Shown one piece after another: positions 48,650 to 58,810 of a stretch of DNA of 64,000 bases. The stretch is from CAYFFV01 sp964342695. Its GTDB lineage: Bacteria; Acidobacteriota; Vicinamibacteria; Vicinamibacterales; UBA8438. Each line of letters begins with the position of its first letter. Within the stretch, counting starts at the first letter, position 1. Under the pieces are notes generated by a model, which searched no databases, had not been told where the DNA came from, and saw nothing but the letters and a program-made list of their open reading frames with translations. The stretch spans positions 1-64,000 of the forward strand of contig CAYFFV010000003.1 in NCBI GenBank assembly GCA_964342695.1. The letters are read 5' to 3'. Made by a program: the position numbers and the translations under genes.

Positions 48650-51607
48650 ATGTTTGTTTTGCGGCGTTTTAAATCAAATTTACGTATTCTTTCGTCAGGG
48701 TTTCTCTCTTGTTTTTTGTTGTGGAATCTTGCGGCTGTCGTTTATGCCCAACAGGTTTCAAACAGTCAGAGCTCAGATGTTAGTGTCGCAGAAGATTTCT
48801 TCGAGGTTTCGACTGTTGCAGTTATACCTTTTAACAATATTTCGAAGCATCCTGAAGACGAGTGGTTGAGTGAGGGTATCGTAGAAACTATCGTATCCGA
48901 CCTTGCTACGTCTAGGCGACTTTCTGTCGTTGGCTTTTATGAGTTCGTTGGGCAGGATGTTCGGAATTCACGTGAGATGCTCGATGAACTTCGAATCGAG
49001 AACGTTGATTGGGTTATTACCGGTGGAATCCAAAGAATTGCCAACACACTCAGGATCACGGCTCGTGTCGTAGGTGTAGATACCGGCGAAATCTATCGAA
49101 CTAGTAAAGTTGATGGAGATTTTGATCAACTCTTTATTCTTCAGGATCGCATAGCCGAAGACCTTGCTTTTAATATCACTGAAGTGGTCAGCAGAGATTT
49201 TGTGTCTGACAGCATAGCTCGTCCTAGAAGTGACGAAACATTTTCATTAGAGAATGAAAATACTGGTGGTGCGCTGGGATTTTTTTCCAGGACTTCCGAG
49301 ATTCCTCCCCGATCTTTACCGGAGGCTGTTTCGAATGAAATACCTTCTATGGGCCAGGAGACTACAGGTCTGCAAAACCAAACTTCGGATTCTAACTTTG
49401 GCGTTGCCACTGGTGTGGGCGCCCTAAATGGCCGGCCTTCCGTCCGTCCGACTCGGATTGATGTGCCCCCGAGAATTGATGGCACACTTGATGATCCTAT
49501 TTGGCGTGAAGCGACGCGCATCACTGATTTTGTGCAATTAACACCATTGGATGGAGCCCGGTCTTCTGAAGAATCTGATGTTTATTTAGCCTACGATAGT
49601 ACACATCTTTATCTAGGATTTAAGGCTAGCTTTTCAGACCCTTCTATGTTGCGTGCGAATCGAAAAGATCGCGATATCCGAACGGGCGACGACACCTTTT
49701 GGGTGTACTTTGATCCATTTCTCGACCAGCAGAGGGCGTACGCATTTAGTGTTAATGCTTACGGGGTTCAAATGGATGCGATCATAAGCTCTCGAGGGGG
49801 TAGTGGTTTCGGAGGACGATTTGGTCGCGGTGGTGGCGGCCTCCCCTTCGGCGATCAATCATGGGATGCCCTATTCGGTACAGCTGGTCAAAAAGTTTCG
49901 GATGGCTTTACTGCAGAGATGGCTATTCCTTTTAAAAGTTTGCGGTATCCCCAGCGTGATGGAAGTCTGGGACACCAATGGGGCTTTCAGATTGCTCGAC
50001 GTATACGCGGAAGGAATGAAACAGCAGTCTGGGCACCTGTTTCTAGAGAGATTTCAGGGTTTTTGCCTCAGATGGGCCTCATCGAGGGTATGACTGATTT
50101 GTCCACCAGTCGCAACCTTGAAATTCTTCCAACTTTTACAGCAGTGCAATTCGGTTCGCTGAACCAAGGTGGTAGTTTTGTTAATGACAAAACTAAACCT
50201 GAGGGAGGAATTAATTTCAAGTACGGAGTGACATCTAATCTCACAGCAGATGTAACGTACAATCCAGATTTTTCCCAGATCGAATCGGATCAACCGCAGA
50301 TTGAAGTCAACCAACGGTACGCATTGTTCTTTCCAGAATTGCGTCCTTTTTTTCTGGAAGGTGCCGAGATTTTTAACATTCGTGCACCGGTTAGGGTTGT
50401 GCATACGCGCACAATCGCTGATCCACGTTACGGAGCAAAACTTACGGGAAAAACTGGAAAGACGACCATCGGGGTTATGTACGCTAATGATGAAAGCCCA
50501 GGCAATATAGACGATTCTTCTGATCCTAGTTTTGGGCAGGCTTCACAAACGTTTGTGGGGCGGGTACGCTATGACCTGTATAGCGAATCCCATATCGGGG
50601 CAATTTTCACCGATCGCGAATTTCTTAATAGTTACAGTCGACTCGCTGGTTTCGACAGTAATTTTCGTCTCGGGAGTACATACGAGTTGGGTGTACGAAT
50701 CCTTGGCACCCAAAATCGAGACTTGGATGGACACGATACGACGGGGCACCTACTGAATGCGAATATTGCAAAACGCGGAAGAAATCTGAGTTTCCTTTTT
50801 GCTGGTTACTCTTTATCACCGGATTTCCAGACCGATGTCGGATTTGTCCGGCGCACTGACCAGAGATGGATGTTCAGTGAAGTTGCGTACCGTTGGTGGC
50901 CTGAGAACTGGATTGTAAATTGGGGTCCGCGTTTTAGATATAACCGTAGTCATAATTTTGACGGTATTCTTGAGGATGAAAATATTAATGCCGGTATAGA
51001 TATGTCATTTTCAAAAAGTGTCAACTTTAATGCCAGCATTTTTCATGATATGGAGCGGTTTGCCGGTATTAATTTTGTAAAAGATCGGTACCGGTTTTTT
51101 GGTGTCGTCAGTGCCATTCGGCAATTTTCATTTGGACTCGGCGGTAGAGGTGGTGATCAGATTTTTTTTGATGAAGAAAATCCTTATCTCGGAAGTGATA
51201 GGGGTTGGAATGGGTTTTTGAATCTCCGTTTAATTCCTCAACTTGAATCCAGAATCAATATAGATACAAATCGATTTGTCGATGTTCGTGCCGATAATAC
51301 GCTGGTCTTTGACGTAAATATTTTTCGCGCTCTTACTACCTACCAATTTAGCGACAGACTGTCGGTAAGGAACATCAGTGAGTACAATAGTTTTGACAAA
51401 AAGTTAAGTTTGAATCTCTTATTCACCTATCGTATCAATGCCGGAACGGCATTTTATGTTGGATATGATGATCGATATCAACAAACTGACCGGATAGAAC
51501 GGGATATCGATGGTGACGGGTTTGATGATCGATTTTTCCCATCCACGCTTCTCAAGCGCACTAATCGAGCGTTTTTTACAAAGATTCAATATCTTTTCCG
51601 GTACTAA
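48650..51607 (+). CDS. TolB-like/CBM9/DUF5916 outer-membrane protein, paralog 1
   Basis: This is a 985-residue exported protein with an unusual order. A signal peptide lies at about 1-34. A TolB-like amino-terminal domain follows at about 53-170 (STVAVIPFNNIS, LSEGIVETIVSDL, WVITGGIQRI, FILQDRIAEDL). After a polar linker (175-262) a CBM9-like domain lies at about 267-440 (PPRIDGTLDDPIWREA, STHLYLGFKASF, FWVYFDPFLDQQRAYAF). A glycine-rich insert interrupts it near 385. From about 480 to the end is the DUF5916 region, predicted as an outer-membrane barrel ending in the aromatic FRY. A calcium-loop-like DIDGDGFDD sits near the end. Likely in the outer membrane, perhaps in ligand binding or transport; the true role is unknown. 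Confidence 0.85.
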   Translation: MFVLRRFKSNLRILSSGFLSCFLLWNLAAVVYAQQVSNSQSSDVSVAEDFFEVSTVAVIPFNNISKHPEDEWLSEGIVETIVSDLATSRRLSVVGFYEFVGQDVRNSREMLDELRIENVDWVITGGIQRIANTLRITARVVGVDTGEIYRTSKVDGDFDQLFILQDRIAEDLAFNITEVVSRDFVSDSIARPRSDETFSLENENTGGALGFFSRTSEIPPRSLPEAVSNEIPSMGQETTGLQNQTSDSNFGVATGVGALNGRPSVRPTRIDVPPRIDGTLDDPIWREATRITDFVQLTPLDGARSSEESDVYLAYDSTHLYLGFKASFSDPSMLRANRKDRDIRTGDDTFWVYFDPFLDQQRAYAFSVNAYGVQMDAIISSRGGSGFGGRFGRGGGGLPFGDQSWDALFGTAGQKVSDGFTAEMAIPFKSLRYPQRDGSLGHQWGFQIARRIRGRNETAVWAPVSREISGFLPQMGLIEGMTDLSTSRNLEILPTFTAVQFGSLNQGGSFVNDKTKPEGGINFKYGVTSNLTADVTYNPDFSQIESDQPQIEVNQRYALFFPELRPFFLEGAEIFNIRAPVRVVHTRTIADPRYGAKLTGKTGKTTIGVMYANDESPGNIDDSSDPSFGQASQTFVGRVRYDLYSESHIGAIFTDREFLNSYSRLAGFDSNFRLGSTYELGVRILGTQNRDLDGHDTTGHLLNANIAKRGRNLSFLFAGYSLSPDFQTDVGFVRRTDQRWMFSEVAYRWWPENWIVNWGPRFRYNRSHNFDGILEDENINAGIDMSFSKSVNFNASIFHDMERFAGINFVKDRYRFFGVVSAIRQFSFGLGGRGGDQIFFDEENPYLGSDRGWNGFLNLRLIPQLESRINIDTNRFVDVRADNTLVFDVNIFRALTTYQFSDRLSVRNISEYNSFDKKLSLNLLFTYRINAGTAFYVGYDDRYQQTDRIERDIDGDGFDDRFFPSTLLKRTNRAFFTKIQYLFRY

Positions 51608-51652
51608 TTAATTCCGCGTAGTTCATTTAAGACAGGATATGATCAAAGGTTG

Positions 51653-54538
51653 ATGTGTCCGTCGAATAAGAACATATTTTGGGTCTGTTGCCTTGCAACT
51701 TTTTCTTTCGTGCTGAGTCTTACAGTAATAGTGGAAGGTCAGGCAGAGAGATCTGAGAACGAGGATCGGTCGAAGACTATAGCTGTCGTACCTTTTTCTA
51801 ATCTCTCAGGAAGCTCTTCGGATGAGATGATCCTGAGAGGTTTTTGGGAGACGTTGACTGCTGGTGTAAATTCATTTCCCCAATTGACGGTAGTCTGGAA
51901 GGACGAGTTTTTTCAAACGGGACTTAGTCCTGCTCCGGTTGACTCTTTTACAGTAGAGAACGATCTCGATTATCTTGAAAACGAACAAATTTCTTGGGTT
52001 GTCACTGGCGGATTCCAACGTCTTGATAACCGCATACGTGTCACGGCTCGAATTATAAACCTTGCCTCTGGAATCACCATTCAAACCGCAAGAATCGACG
52101 GCATGACGGAGGAACTCTTTACACTTCAGGACAGGCTTCTTGAAGAATTGAAGCTTGGCCTAACACTGATTCAAAACGCAGAGGACATAGAGTCTGTTGA
52201 AGCGATTAAGCGTATCCAAGCATCGATAAGACGTACCACGATTGAGGAAAGACAGCCATCAAAAACGAGAGAACAAGAAACAGCAGATGAGCACCAAGCC
52301 TTCGGAAGAGCTGTTGACTTGCAACCAGCGACGGCATCGAATTCCCCCCCGACTACTGCGCGCCAGACAGTTCGCGTGCCGCGGATCGAAAACCCTCCAA
52401 GGATTGATGGACACCTGAATGATTTGGCTTGGAAAGAAGCCTCTCATTTAACAAGATTTTTTCAGATGACTCCACTCGATGGAGCTCCAGGATCAGAAGA
52501 GACAGAAGTATTTATCGCATTCGATTCATCTCATATTTATTTAGGGTTTTATGCGCATTATGAGAACCCTGGAATTCTTCGAGCGAATCGTGCCGACCGT
52601 GATGAAGCCAGAGGCGACGACGCATTCACAGTTTATTTTGATCCATTTCTTGATGAGCAACGCGCGTATGTTTTTACCGTCAATGCTTACGGCGTTCAGT
52701 CGGACGCTATTCTGAGCATGCGACAAGGTGGTACTAGGGATGAGCCCATTGGGTTCTTTGGGCCTCCCCGGGGCGACGCCTCTTGGGATACTTTGTTCGA
52801 TAGTGGAGGGCAGCTTGTTCCTGATGGGTTTACCGCCGAGGTCGCAATACCTTTTAAGAGTTTACGCTATCCGAGTAAAGATGGAGGCGACGAGCATCAG
52901 TGGGGATTCCAAGTCGCTCGAAATATTAGAGGTAAGAATGAAACAGTGGTGTGGTCTCCGATGTCGCGGGATGTTGCAGGTTTTCTGAGTCAGATGGGTG
53001 TGCTCGAAGGGCTGACTCAGCTTTCGACGAGCCGGAATATTGAGTTCCTCCCGACGTTTACCGGATTAAAAATGGGATCCATGAACAAGAGCAGTGGAAC
53101 ATTTTTAAATAATGCGATAGAGCCCGAGGGTGGGATCAATTTTAAGTACGGACTTACTTCGAATATAACTGCTGACTTTACGTATAATCCAGATTTTTCA
53201 CAGATTGAATCTGACCGACCACAGATTGAAGTTAATCAGCGCTTTGCTTTGTTTTTTCCAGAACTAAGACCATTTTTTTTAGAGGGTAATGAGATTTTTA
53301 ATTTTCGAGGCCCCGTTGATTTAGTTCATACACGAACTATCGTTAATCCTCGTTATGGTGCCAAACTCACTGGGAAAGCAGGAGATCTTACTATTGGCAT
53401 GCTGTATGCAAATGATGAATCTCCAATCCATTCAGAGGAGGAGACTTCTGACCAAAATATAACGGGCCAAGAGTCACAGACGTTTGTTGGACGGTTACGC
53501 TACGACTTATATGGCGAGTCCTATGTGGGTGCGATTGTTACCGATCAGGAATTTATTGATAGTTACAATCGCGTGGCTGGTTTGGATAGCAATTTTCGAC
53601 TGGGCGACGAATACTCGTTTGGATTTCGTGCTGTCGGAACTCGCGATCGCGATCACGAGGGCGTGGAGACATCTGGGTATCTGCTTGATGCTAGTTTCAG
53701 AAAGGATGGACGTAATCTGAGTTATATGCTCGCTCATTACGCCTTATCGCCTGATTTCAAAACAGACGTTGGTTTCGTCCGTCGGACGAATCAACGTTTT
53801 AGCTTTACCAGTCTTTCCTATCGCTGGTGGCCTGAGTCGTGGCTCATTAATTGGGGTCCAGAGATTAGATACCACAGAAGCTATAGTTTTAAAGGTCCAC
53901 TAGATGATGAAAACGCGTCCGTAGGTCTCAGGGCTTCGTTTGCAAACAACATTCGATTGGACGGGGATCTTGGTCGGGAAATGGAGCGATTCGGAGGTAT
54001 CGATTTCTGGAAAAATCGTTACCAATTTATGGGAGTAGTAAGTTCAAGTCGACTCTTCTCGTATGGGGTGGGGGGAAGTGGTGGAGATCAAATATTTTTT
54101 GATGAACAGAATCCATACTTAGGACAAGAGACAGGGTGGAATGTATTTCTTAATCTTCGATTGTTCTCAAGACTACAGTCACGGATTAACGTGAGGACCA
54201 ACAAATTTGTTAATACAAACACAGACGGTAATATTGCGTTTGATGTAAACATATTTCGAGCATTGACAACCTATCAATTTAGCAAGCGATTACAGTTTCG
54301 CAACATAAGTGAGTACAACAGTCTCCAAAGGTCGCTCGGCCTTAATTTTCTGTTCACATACAGGATCAATGCGGGAACTGTGTTCTATTTTGGGTATGAC
54401 GATCGATATCGACAAGCCAACAGGATTGACTGGGATCTAAATTCTGATTCGCTAAGCGATCCTTTTTTCCAGTCGAACCATCGTGTGCGCACTAACAGGG
54501 CTATTTTTACGAAATTACAGTACCTGTTTCGTTTCTAG
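51653..54538 (+). CDS. TolB-like/CBM9/DUF5916 outer-membrane protein, paralog 2
   Basis: This is the second tandem paralog, 961 residues from ATG 51653 (a TTG directly before it is not needed). Domain order is the same: signal peptide (VCCLATFSFVLSLTVIVEG), TolB-like (IAVVPFSNLSGSS, WVVTGGFQRL), polar linker, CBM9-like (PPRIDGHLNDLAWKEA) and DUF5916 barrel ending in FRF. The glycine-rich insert of paralogs 1 and 3 is largely missing here (LSMRQGGTRDEPIGFFG). The terminal Asp-loop is degenerate (DLNSDSLSD). The gap to paralog 1 is 45 bp. It also contains AAGACAGGATAT, resembling AAGACAGGTTAC ahead of paralog 3. All three form one operon. Confidence 0.85.
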   Translation: MCPSNKNIFWVCCLATFSFVLSLTVIVEGQAERSENEDRSKTIAVVPFSNLSGSSSDEMILRGFWETLTAGVNSFPQLTVVWKDEFFQTGLSPAPVDSFTVENDLDYLENEQISWVVTGGFQRLDNRIRVTARIINLASGITIQTARIDGMTEELFTLQDRLLEELKLGLTLIQNAEDIESVEAIKRIQASIRRTTIEERQPSKTREQETADEHQAFGRAVDLQPATASNSPPTTARQTVRVPRIENPPRIDGHLNDLAWKEASHLTRFFQMTPLDGAPGSEETEVFIAFDSSHIYLGFYAHYENPGILRANRADRDEARGDDAFTVYFDPFLDEQRAYVFTVNAYGVQSDAILSMRQGGTRDEPIGFFGPPRGDASWDTLFDSGGQLVPDGFTAEVAIPFKSLRYPSKDGGDEHQWGFQVARNIRGKNETVVWSPMSRDVAGFLSQMGVLEGLTQLSTSRNIEFLPTFTGLKMGSMNKSSGTFLNNAIEPEGGINFKYGLTSNITADFTYNPDFSQIESDRPQIEVNQRFALFFPELRPFFLEGNEIFNFRGPVDLVHTRTIVNPRYGAKLTGKAGDLTIGMLYANDESPIHSEEETSDQNITGQESQTFVGRLRYDLYGESYVGAIVTDQEFIDSYNRVAGLDSNFRLGDEYSFGFRAVGTRDRDHEGVETSGYLLDASFRKDGRNLSYMLAHYALSPDFKTDVGFVRRTNQRFSFTSLSYRWWPESWLINWGPEIRYHRSYSFKGPLDDENASVGLRASFANNIRLDGDLGREMERFGGIDFWKNRYQFMGVVSSSRLFSYGVGGSGGDQIFFDEQNPYLGQETGWNVFLNLRLFSRLQSRINVRTNKFVNTNTDGNIAFDVNIFRALTTYQFSKRLQFRNISEYNSLQRSLGLNFLFTYRINAGTVFYFGYDDRYRQANRIDWDLNSDSLSDPFFQSNHRVRTNRAIFTKLQYLFRF

Positions 54539-54575
54539 GTTGCGCAAGTATAAGACAGGTTACAATGTTGGTTTG

Positions 54576-57479
54576 GTGACTTCTTTTTTTTCTACTTCTT
54601 TGAGACAGCACATGCTCGGAGTTATTGCCAGTGTATTGCTCTGTACTGGTAGCGCTGTTGCCCAGGGTCAGCAATCGGAAGATGGTGAGCCGAGAGGGTT
54701 CCGATCGAGCACGATTGCGGTCTTACCCTTAGCAAACATCTCTAATAATCCGTCAGACGAGTCTATCGCGCTTGGTATCACAGAAACTATCGTTTCTGAT
54801 CTCAAAGGATTTCCAAATTTTTCCGTCATAGATACGGCGGCATTCTTTCGCGAGGAAAATAAGAGTACAGAGTTTTGGCGGCCGTATGAGTTAGAGGCTT
54901 ACGATGCCGCAAGAGAGTTCGGTGTTGGCTGGGTCGTGTCTGGAGGGATTCAGCGGCTAGGCGACGAACTGCGTGTGACGTTGCAAATCATCAATCTAAC
55001 AACACAATTGTCTTACCAGGCTGTAAAAATAGATGGTTCGGTTGACTCTTTATTTTCTTTGCAAGATGACATTGTCGAACAGTTGCGAATGCAGTTAGCA
55101 ATTCTGGCTGGTTCCCCAGCTATTACTGCTGTTGAAGAGGGAGACGATCGCTCGGAGGCTGAGAACATTCTTCACACTTCCGAAACGACCATGGAGGAAA
55201 AGGCGCCTCTATTTGGAGCGGAAAAGACAGAGTTGTCTGCAACCCATGGCACTCGATCTGCCGATAGTGAGCAGTTGTACAGCCCAGCCAGTATAAGGCC
55301 TTACCGGACAGAGATTGTTCCAGTCATCGACGGTGTTCTAGATGATAGAACATGGCAAACCGCTGTTAAGGTAACGGACTTTGTTCAGCGTCAGCCACTC
55401 GATGGGGCTCCGGCCACTGAAAAGACTGAGGTTTATCTCGCTTACGATAGCTCAACAATTTACATTGGTATACACGCGCACTATCAAGATCCAGGAATCA
55501 TGCGAGCGAATCGGGCTGATCGAGATCGCCCGATTGCTGATGATGCTGTTTTAGTGTATTTCGATCCGTTTCGTGATCAGCAGCGAGCATATGTTTTTGG
55601 CGTTAATGGTTACGGAGTGCAAAGCGATTCGATTTTAAATGCACGCTCTGGGGGTGGACGTGGACCAGGCCGTGGGTTTGGTGGAATGCATAGAAACGGA
55701 CCGGGTGGTGCGCCGCGTGGCGATATGTCTTGGGATGCGTTATATCACTCAGCTGGTCAGATTGTCGAAGATGGTTTCACGGCCGAGCTAGCCATACCAT
55801 TTAAAAGCCTTCGATACCCCCAACGTGGGTCTGCCGCGTTACACGAATGGGGCTTCCAAATTGCACGAACTATTCGAGGCAAAGATGAAAGCGTGGTTTG
55901 GGCACCCGTATCTCGTAATGTTGCTGGATTTTTGACCCAAATGGGAATTTTGGAAGGTATGACCGGATTATCGACGAGTCGTAATATTGAGATTTTACCG
56001 ACCTTCACAGCGGTGCAGTTTGGTTCGCTCGACGCTGACTCGAAGACCTTTGTGAACAAAGATCCTGAACCGGAGGGTGGGTTCAATCTAAAGTACGGGC
56101 TAACTTCTAACCTGACCGCTGACTTCACATACAATCCAGATTTTTCGCAGATTGAAACAGATCAACCGCAAATAGAGCTAAACCAACGGTTTGAATTATT
56201 TTTTCCTGAGCTCCGACCATTTTTTCTTGAAGGAGCTGAAATTTTTCAATTCAGAGGACCAGTGAATCTTGTGCATACGCGGACTATCGTGGATCCTGAA
56301 TACGGCGGAAAATTAACTGGAAAAGTTGGAAATACAACCATTGGTGTGTTGTATGCCAATGACGAGGCTGCTGGAAATCTTGAAGATTCGAGTGATGCTA
56401 CATTTGGTCAAGCGGCACAGACATTTATAGGCCGACTACGTTATGACCTTTATGCCGAATCGTATATCGGTGCTTTAGTCACTGATCGAGAATTTATGGA
56501 TGGGTACAATCGAGTTGCAGGAATCGACAGCAATTTTCGCTTAGGGGACACGCATTCATTTGGGGTTCGGGCAGTTGGAAGCAAGGACCGAGACCTTCAT
56601 GGTCTTGAAACGTCTGGCTATTTGCTCAATGCCAGTTTTCAAAAGAATGGACGTAATCTGACTTACGCATTTGGTTGGTACAATCTGTCTCCCGACTTCA
56701 AGACCGATGTTGGTTTCGTAGAGCGGACCGATCAACGGTGGACGTTAGGTACAGTCTCTTATCGATGGTGGCCAGAAGGCTGGCTTATAAACTGGGGACC
56801 GCATTTCACTTACACACGGGCCAGCAATTTTGACGGTGTGTTGGAAGATGAGAGCACAAGCGGAGGATTTGGATTCCGGTTTGCCAAGAACATCACAGTC
56901 AACACAAACATTGATCGGGTAATGGAACGATTTGGCGGTTTTAATTTTGACAAAACACGATATAGCACTTTTGCTACAGTCAGCACGAACAGGCGCATCG
57001 CTTTTGGTGGAGGTTTTAATCGTGGCGATCAAATTTTTTTTGATGAGGAAAATCCATATCTTGGGTTTGATATGGGCTGGAATCTTTTCGTCAATGCACG
57101 TCCTTTTACACGCCTAAACTCAAATATAAATGTGTTTACAAATAGGTTTATTGACAGATTAAATAACGACACACCCGTCTTTGATGTGAAAATTCTTCGC
57201 GCCCTAACTACTTATCAATTTACGAATCGTTTACTTGTAAGAAATATTAGTGAGTACAACAGTTTTGATAAAAAGTTTGGTTTTAATTTTCTGATTACTT
57301 ACAGACTTAATGCGGGAACGGTGTTTTACGCAGGATATGATGATCGATATCAAAGGGGAAATAAAATCGAACGAGATTTAGACGGAAATGGTATTAATGA
57401 TCGGTTGTTTCAATCCAATGATCTCCAGCGAACCAACCGAGCCGTTTTCGTGAAGCTTCAGTATCTATTCCGATATTAG
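54576..57479 (+). CDS. TolB-like/CBM9/DUF5916 outer-membrane protein, paralog 3
   Basis: This is the third tandem paralog, about 967 residues. GTG 54576 is preferred because its upstream segment matches the equivalent position before paralog 2. ATG 54612 is an alternative that leaves a compact signal peptide (LGVIASVLLCTGSAVAQ). Domain order is the same: TolB-like (IAVLPLANISNN, WVVSGGIQRL), acidic linker, CBM9-like (VPVIDGVLDDRTWQTA), barrel ending in FRY. The glycine-rich insert is the longest of the three (SGGGRGPGRGFGG and onward). A DLDGNGIND loop is near the end. All three coding regions are intact, so the expansion is maintained. Confidence 0.84.
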   Translation: MTSFFSTSLRQHMLGVIASVLLCTGSAVAQGQQSEDGEPRGFRSSTIAVLPLANISNNPSDESIALGITETIVSDLKGFPNFSVIDTAAFFREENKSTEFWRPYELEAYDAAREFGVGWVVSGGIQRLGDELRVTLQIINLTTQLSYQAVKIDGSVDSLFSLQDDIVEQLRMQLAILAGSPAITAVEEGDDRSEAENILHTSETTMEEKAPLFGAEKTELSATHGTRSADSEQLYSPASIRPYRTEIVPVIDGVLDDRTWQTAVKVTDFVQRQPLDGAPATEKTEVYLAYDSSTIYIGIHAHYQDPGIMRANRADRDRPIADDAVLVYFDPFRDQQRAYVFGVNGYGVQSDSILNARSGGGRGPGRGFGGMHRNGPGGAPRGDMSWDALYHSAGQIVEDGFTAELAIPFKSLRYPQRGSAALHEWGFQIARTIRGKDESVVWAPVSRNVAGFLTQMGILEGMTGLSTSRNIEILPTFTAVQFGSLDADSKTFVNKDPEPEGGFNLKYGLTSNLTADFTYNPDFSQIETDQPQIELNQRFELFFPELRPFFLEGAEIFQFRGPVNLVHTRTIVDPEYGGKLTGKVGNTTIGVLYANDEAAGNLEDSSDATFGQAAQTFIGRLRYDLYAESYIGALVTDREFMDGYNRVAGIDSNFRLGDTHSFGVRAVGSKDRDLHGLETSGYLLNASFQKNGRNLTYAFGWYNLSPDFKTDVGFVERTDQRWTLGTVSYRWWPEGWLINWGPHFTYTRASNFDGVLEDESTSGGFGFRFAKNITVNTNIDRVMERFGGFNFDKTRYSTFATVSTNRRIAFGGGFNRGDQIFFDEENPYLGFDMGWNLFVNARPFTRLNSNINVFTNRFIDRLNNDTPVFDVKILRALTTYQFTNRLLVRNISEYNSFDKKFGFNFLITYRLNAGTVFYAGYDDRYQRGNKIERDLDGNGINDRLFQSNDLQRTNRAVFVKLQYLFRY

Positions 57480-57562
57480 CTTCTTTCAAGGCACAATGAC
57501 GGATTCGCATGTTATCGTAAGGGGCTTACAGGCGGTTTAAGGTGTTGTGCGGAACCGCTGAT

Positions 57563-57655
57563 GGTGAGGTGGCCGAGCGGCTGAAGGCGGCGGTTTGCTA
57601 AACCGTTGTAGGGTTTATAGCTCTACCCAGGGTTCGAATCCCTGCCTCACCGCCA
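57563..57655 (+). tRNA. tRNA-Ser(GCT)
   Basis: The acceptor strands GGTGAGG (57563-57569) and CCTCACC (57645-57651) pair perfectly, with discriminator G and encoded CCA at the end. The D-arm contains GGCCGAGCGGCTGAAGGC. The anticodon arm CGGTTTGCTAAACCG carries anticodon GCT. The long variable arm typical of serine tRNAs (TTGTAGGG...CTCTACC) follows, then a standard T-arm (AGGG-TTCGAAT-CCCT). No integrase lies next to it. Confidence 0.95.
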
Positions 57656-57730
57656 TATTCTTTCATTCGTAATTAATGCTGAACTTAAGTTTAACCTGTT
57701 GAAAACCGGGCCATCGCAGGATATTGTCTC

Positions 57731-58732
57731 GTGAGATTTGGCGTATTGAAGGGAGTGATCGTGTTGACAAGGATGCTAATGACATTCGTTCTTATCGGAA
57801 GTTTTTCAGTCTTACTCCAAGGACAGGATGGAATTCCTCGAACAGCGTGGGGTGATCCGGATTTACAAGGTATTTGGGGTGCCGGTTATATTCTGACCCC
57901 ACTTGAGCGTCCAGATGAATTTGAAGGACGAGAATTCCTGACGGATGATGAAGTCGCGGCAATAGAAGGGGGTGCGGCGGGTCCGGGGCGCGATCAACGG
58001 GCTGAAGTTGGTTCGGTAGCCGACGTAGAGGGAGCGTATAACGATGCTTACAGTGGGCGTGGAAGAAGTGTGATCCGAACAAGGCGGACTTCCTTAATCA
58101 TTGATCCTCCAGATGGAAAGATTCCTTATACGCGCGAAGGCAGAGCTAAGCGTGAGGCAGAAGTTGCTGAGTTTGATCGGATCCGAGACAGGGCACACCA
58201 TCCAGAAGATCAACAAGACGATCGTTGTGAAGGGATCACGCTACCAATTGATTATGGTAGCGCCCGAGTGTCAGGTGGTCATAGCCGGGTTGTCCAAAGT
58301 CCAGGAGTAGTGTCTTTTTATCATGAATCTGGTCATCAGGGAGGTCAGTACCGTGATGTTGCGCTCGATGGCCGACCTCATCCACCCGAACACATCCGAC
58401 AATGGTTCGGCCACTCAGTTGGTTATTGGGAGGATGAAACATTGGTTGTTGACGCAACAAATTTTAGTAATAAAACGACCTTTCATGGGTCCCGCGAGGG
58501 ACTTCACATTGTTGAACGTTTTACTCGCATTGAATCAGATCTTTTGTTGTACCAAGTTACCATTGAGGATCCGACCACGTTTTCTCAACCGTGGACTATT
58601 GAGGTGCCACTTAATTTGCTTGACAACAAAATGAATCAAATTTATGAGTCGGCATGTCAGGAAGGTAATTATTCAATGACACAGATTCTTGCGGGTGAAC
58701 GTGAGTTGGAGCGACAAGGGCGCGCGCGCTGA
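57731..58732 (+). CDS. Secreted 'AWGDPD' protein, copy 2, 333 aa
   Basis: This is a paralog of the protein at 21463-22434 and belongs to the same uncharacterised exported family. It has RTAWGDPDLQGIWGAGYILTP after the signal peptide, then FLTDDEVAAIEGG. It shares HSVGYWEDETLVVDATNFSN, HIVERFTRIESDLLLYQVTIEDP and the YESACQEGNYSM end with a conserved cysteine. This copy has a longer first half with the FLTDDE block that copy 1 lacks. The start could be GTG 57731 or a later GTG at 57755 or 57761, or ATG 57773, all leaving the signal peptide intact. It precedes a secreted hydrolase gene. Confidence 0.8.
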   Translation: MRFGVLKGVIVLTRMLMTFVLIGSFSVLLQGQDGIPRTAWGDPDLQGIWGAGYILTPLERPDEFEGREFLTDDEVAAIEGGAAGPGRDQRAEVGSVADVEGAYNDAYSGRGRSVIRTRRTSLIIDPPDGKIPYTREGRAKREAEVAEFDRIRDRAHHPEDQQDDRCEGITLPIDYGSARVSGGHSRVVQSPGVVSFYHESGHQGGQYRDVALDGRPHPPEHIRQWFGHSVGYWEDETLVVDATNFSNKTTFHGSREGLHIVERFTRIESDLLLYQVTIEDPTTFSQPWTIEVPLNLLDNKMNQIYESACQEGNYSMTQILAGERELERQGRAR

Positions 58733-58810
58733 GTCTACTGATGAAATAATTACCAGAGGGTTGGTATTGAATAATCTTGGGGTCATTGTTCTTTGCGGGA
58801 GGATTAGCGG

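Noticed and set aside
57532..57558. GCGGTT/AACCGC inverted repeat after the third barrel gene
   Set aside because: Only six pairs with no T-run, too weak to call a terminator.
57563..57655. tRNA-Ser(GCT) as a second occupied integration site
   Set aside because: No integrase gene and no repeat of its 3' end is seen downstream within the window.
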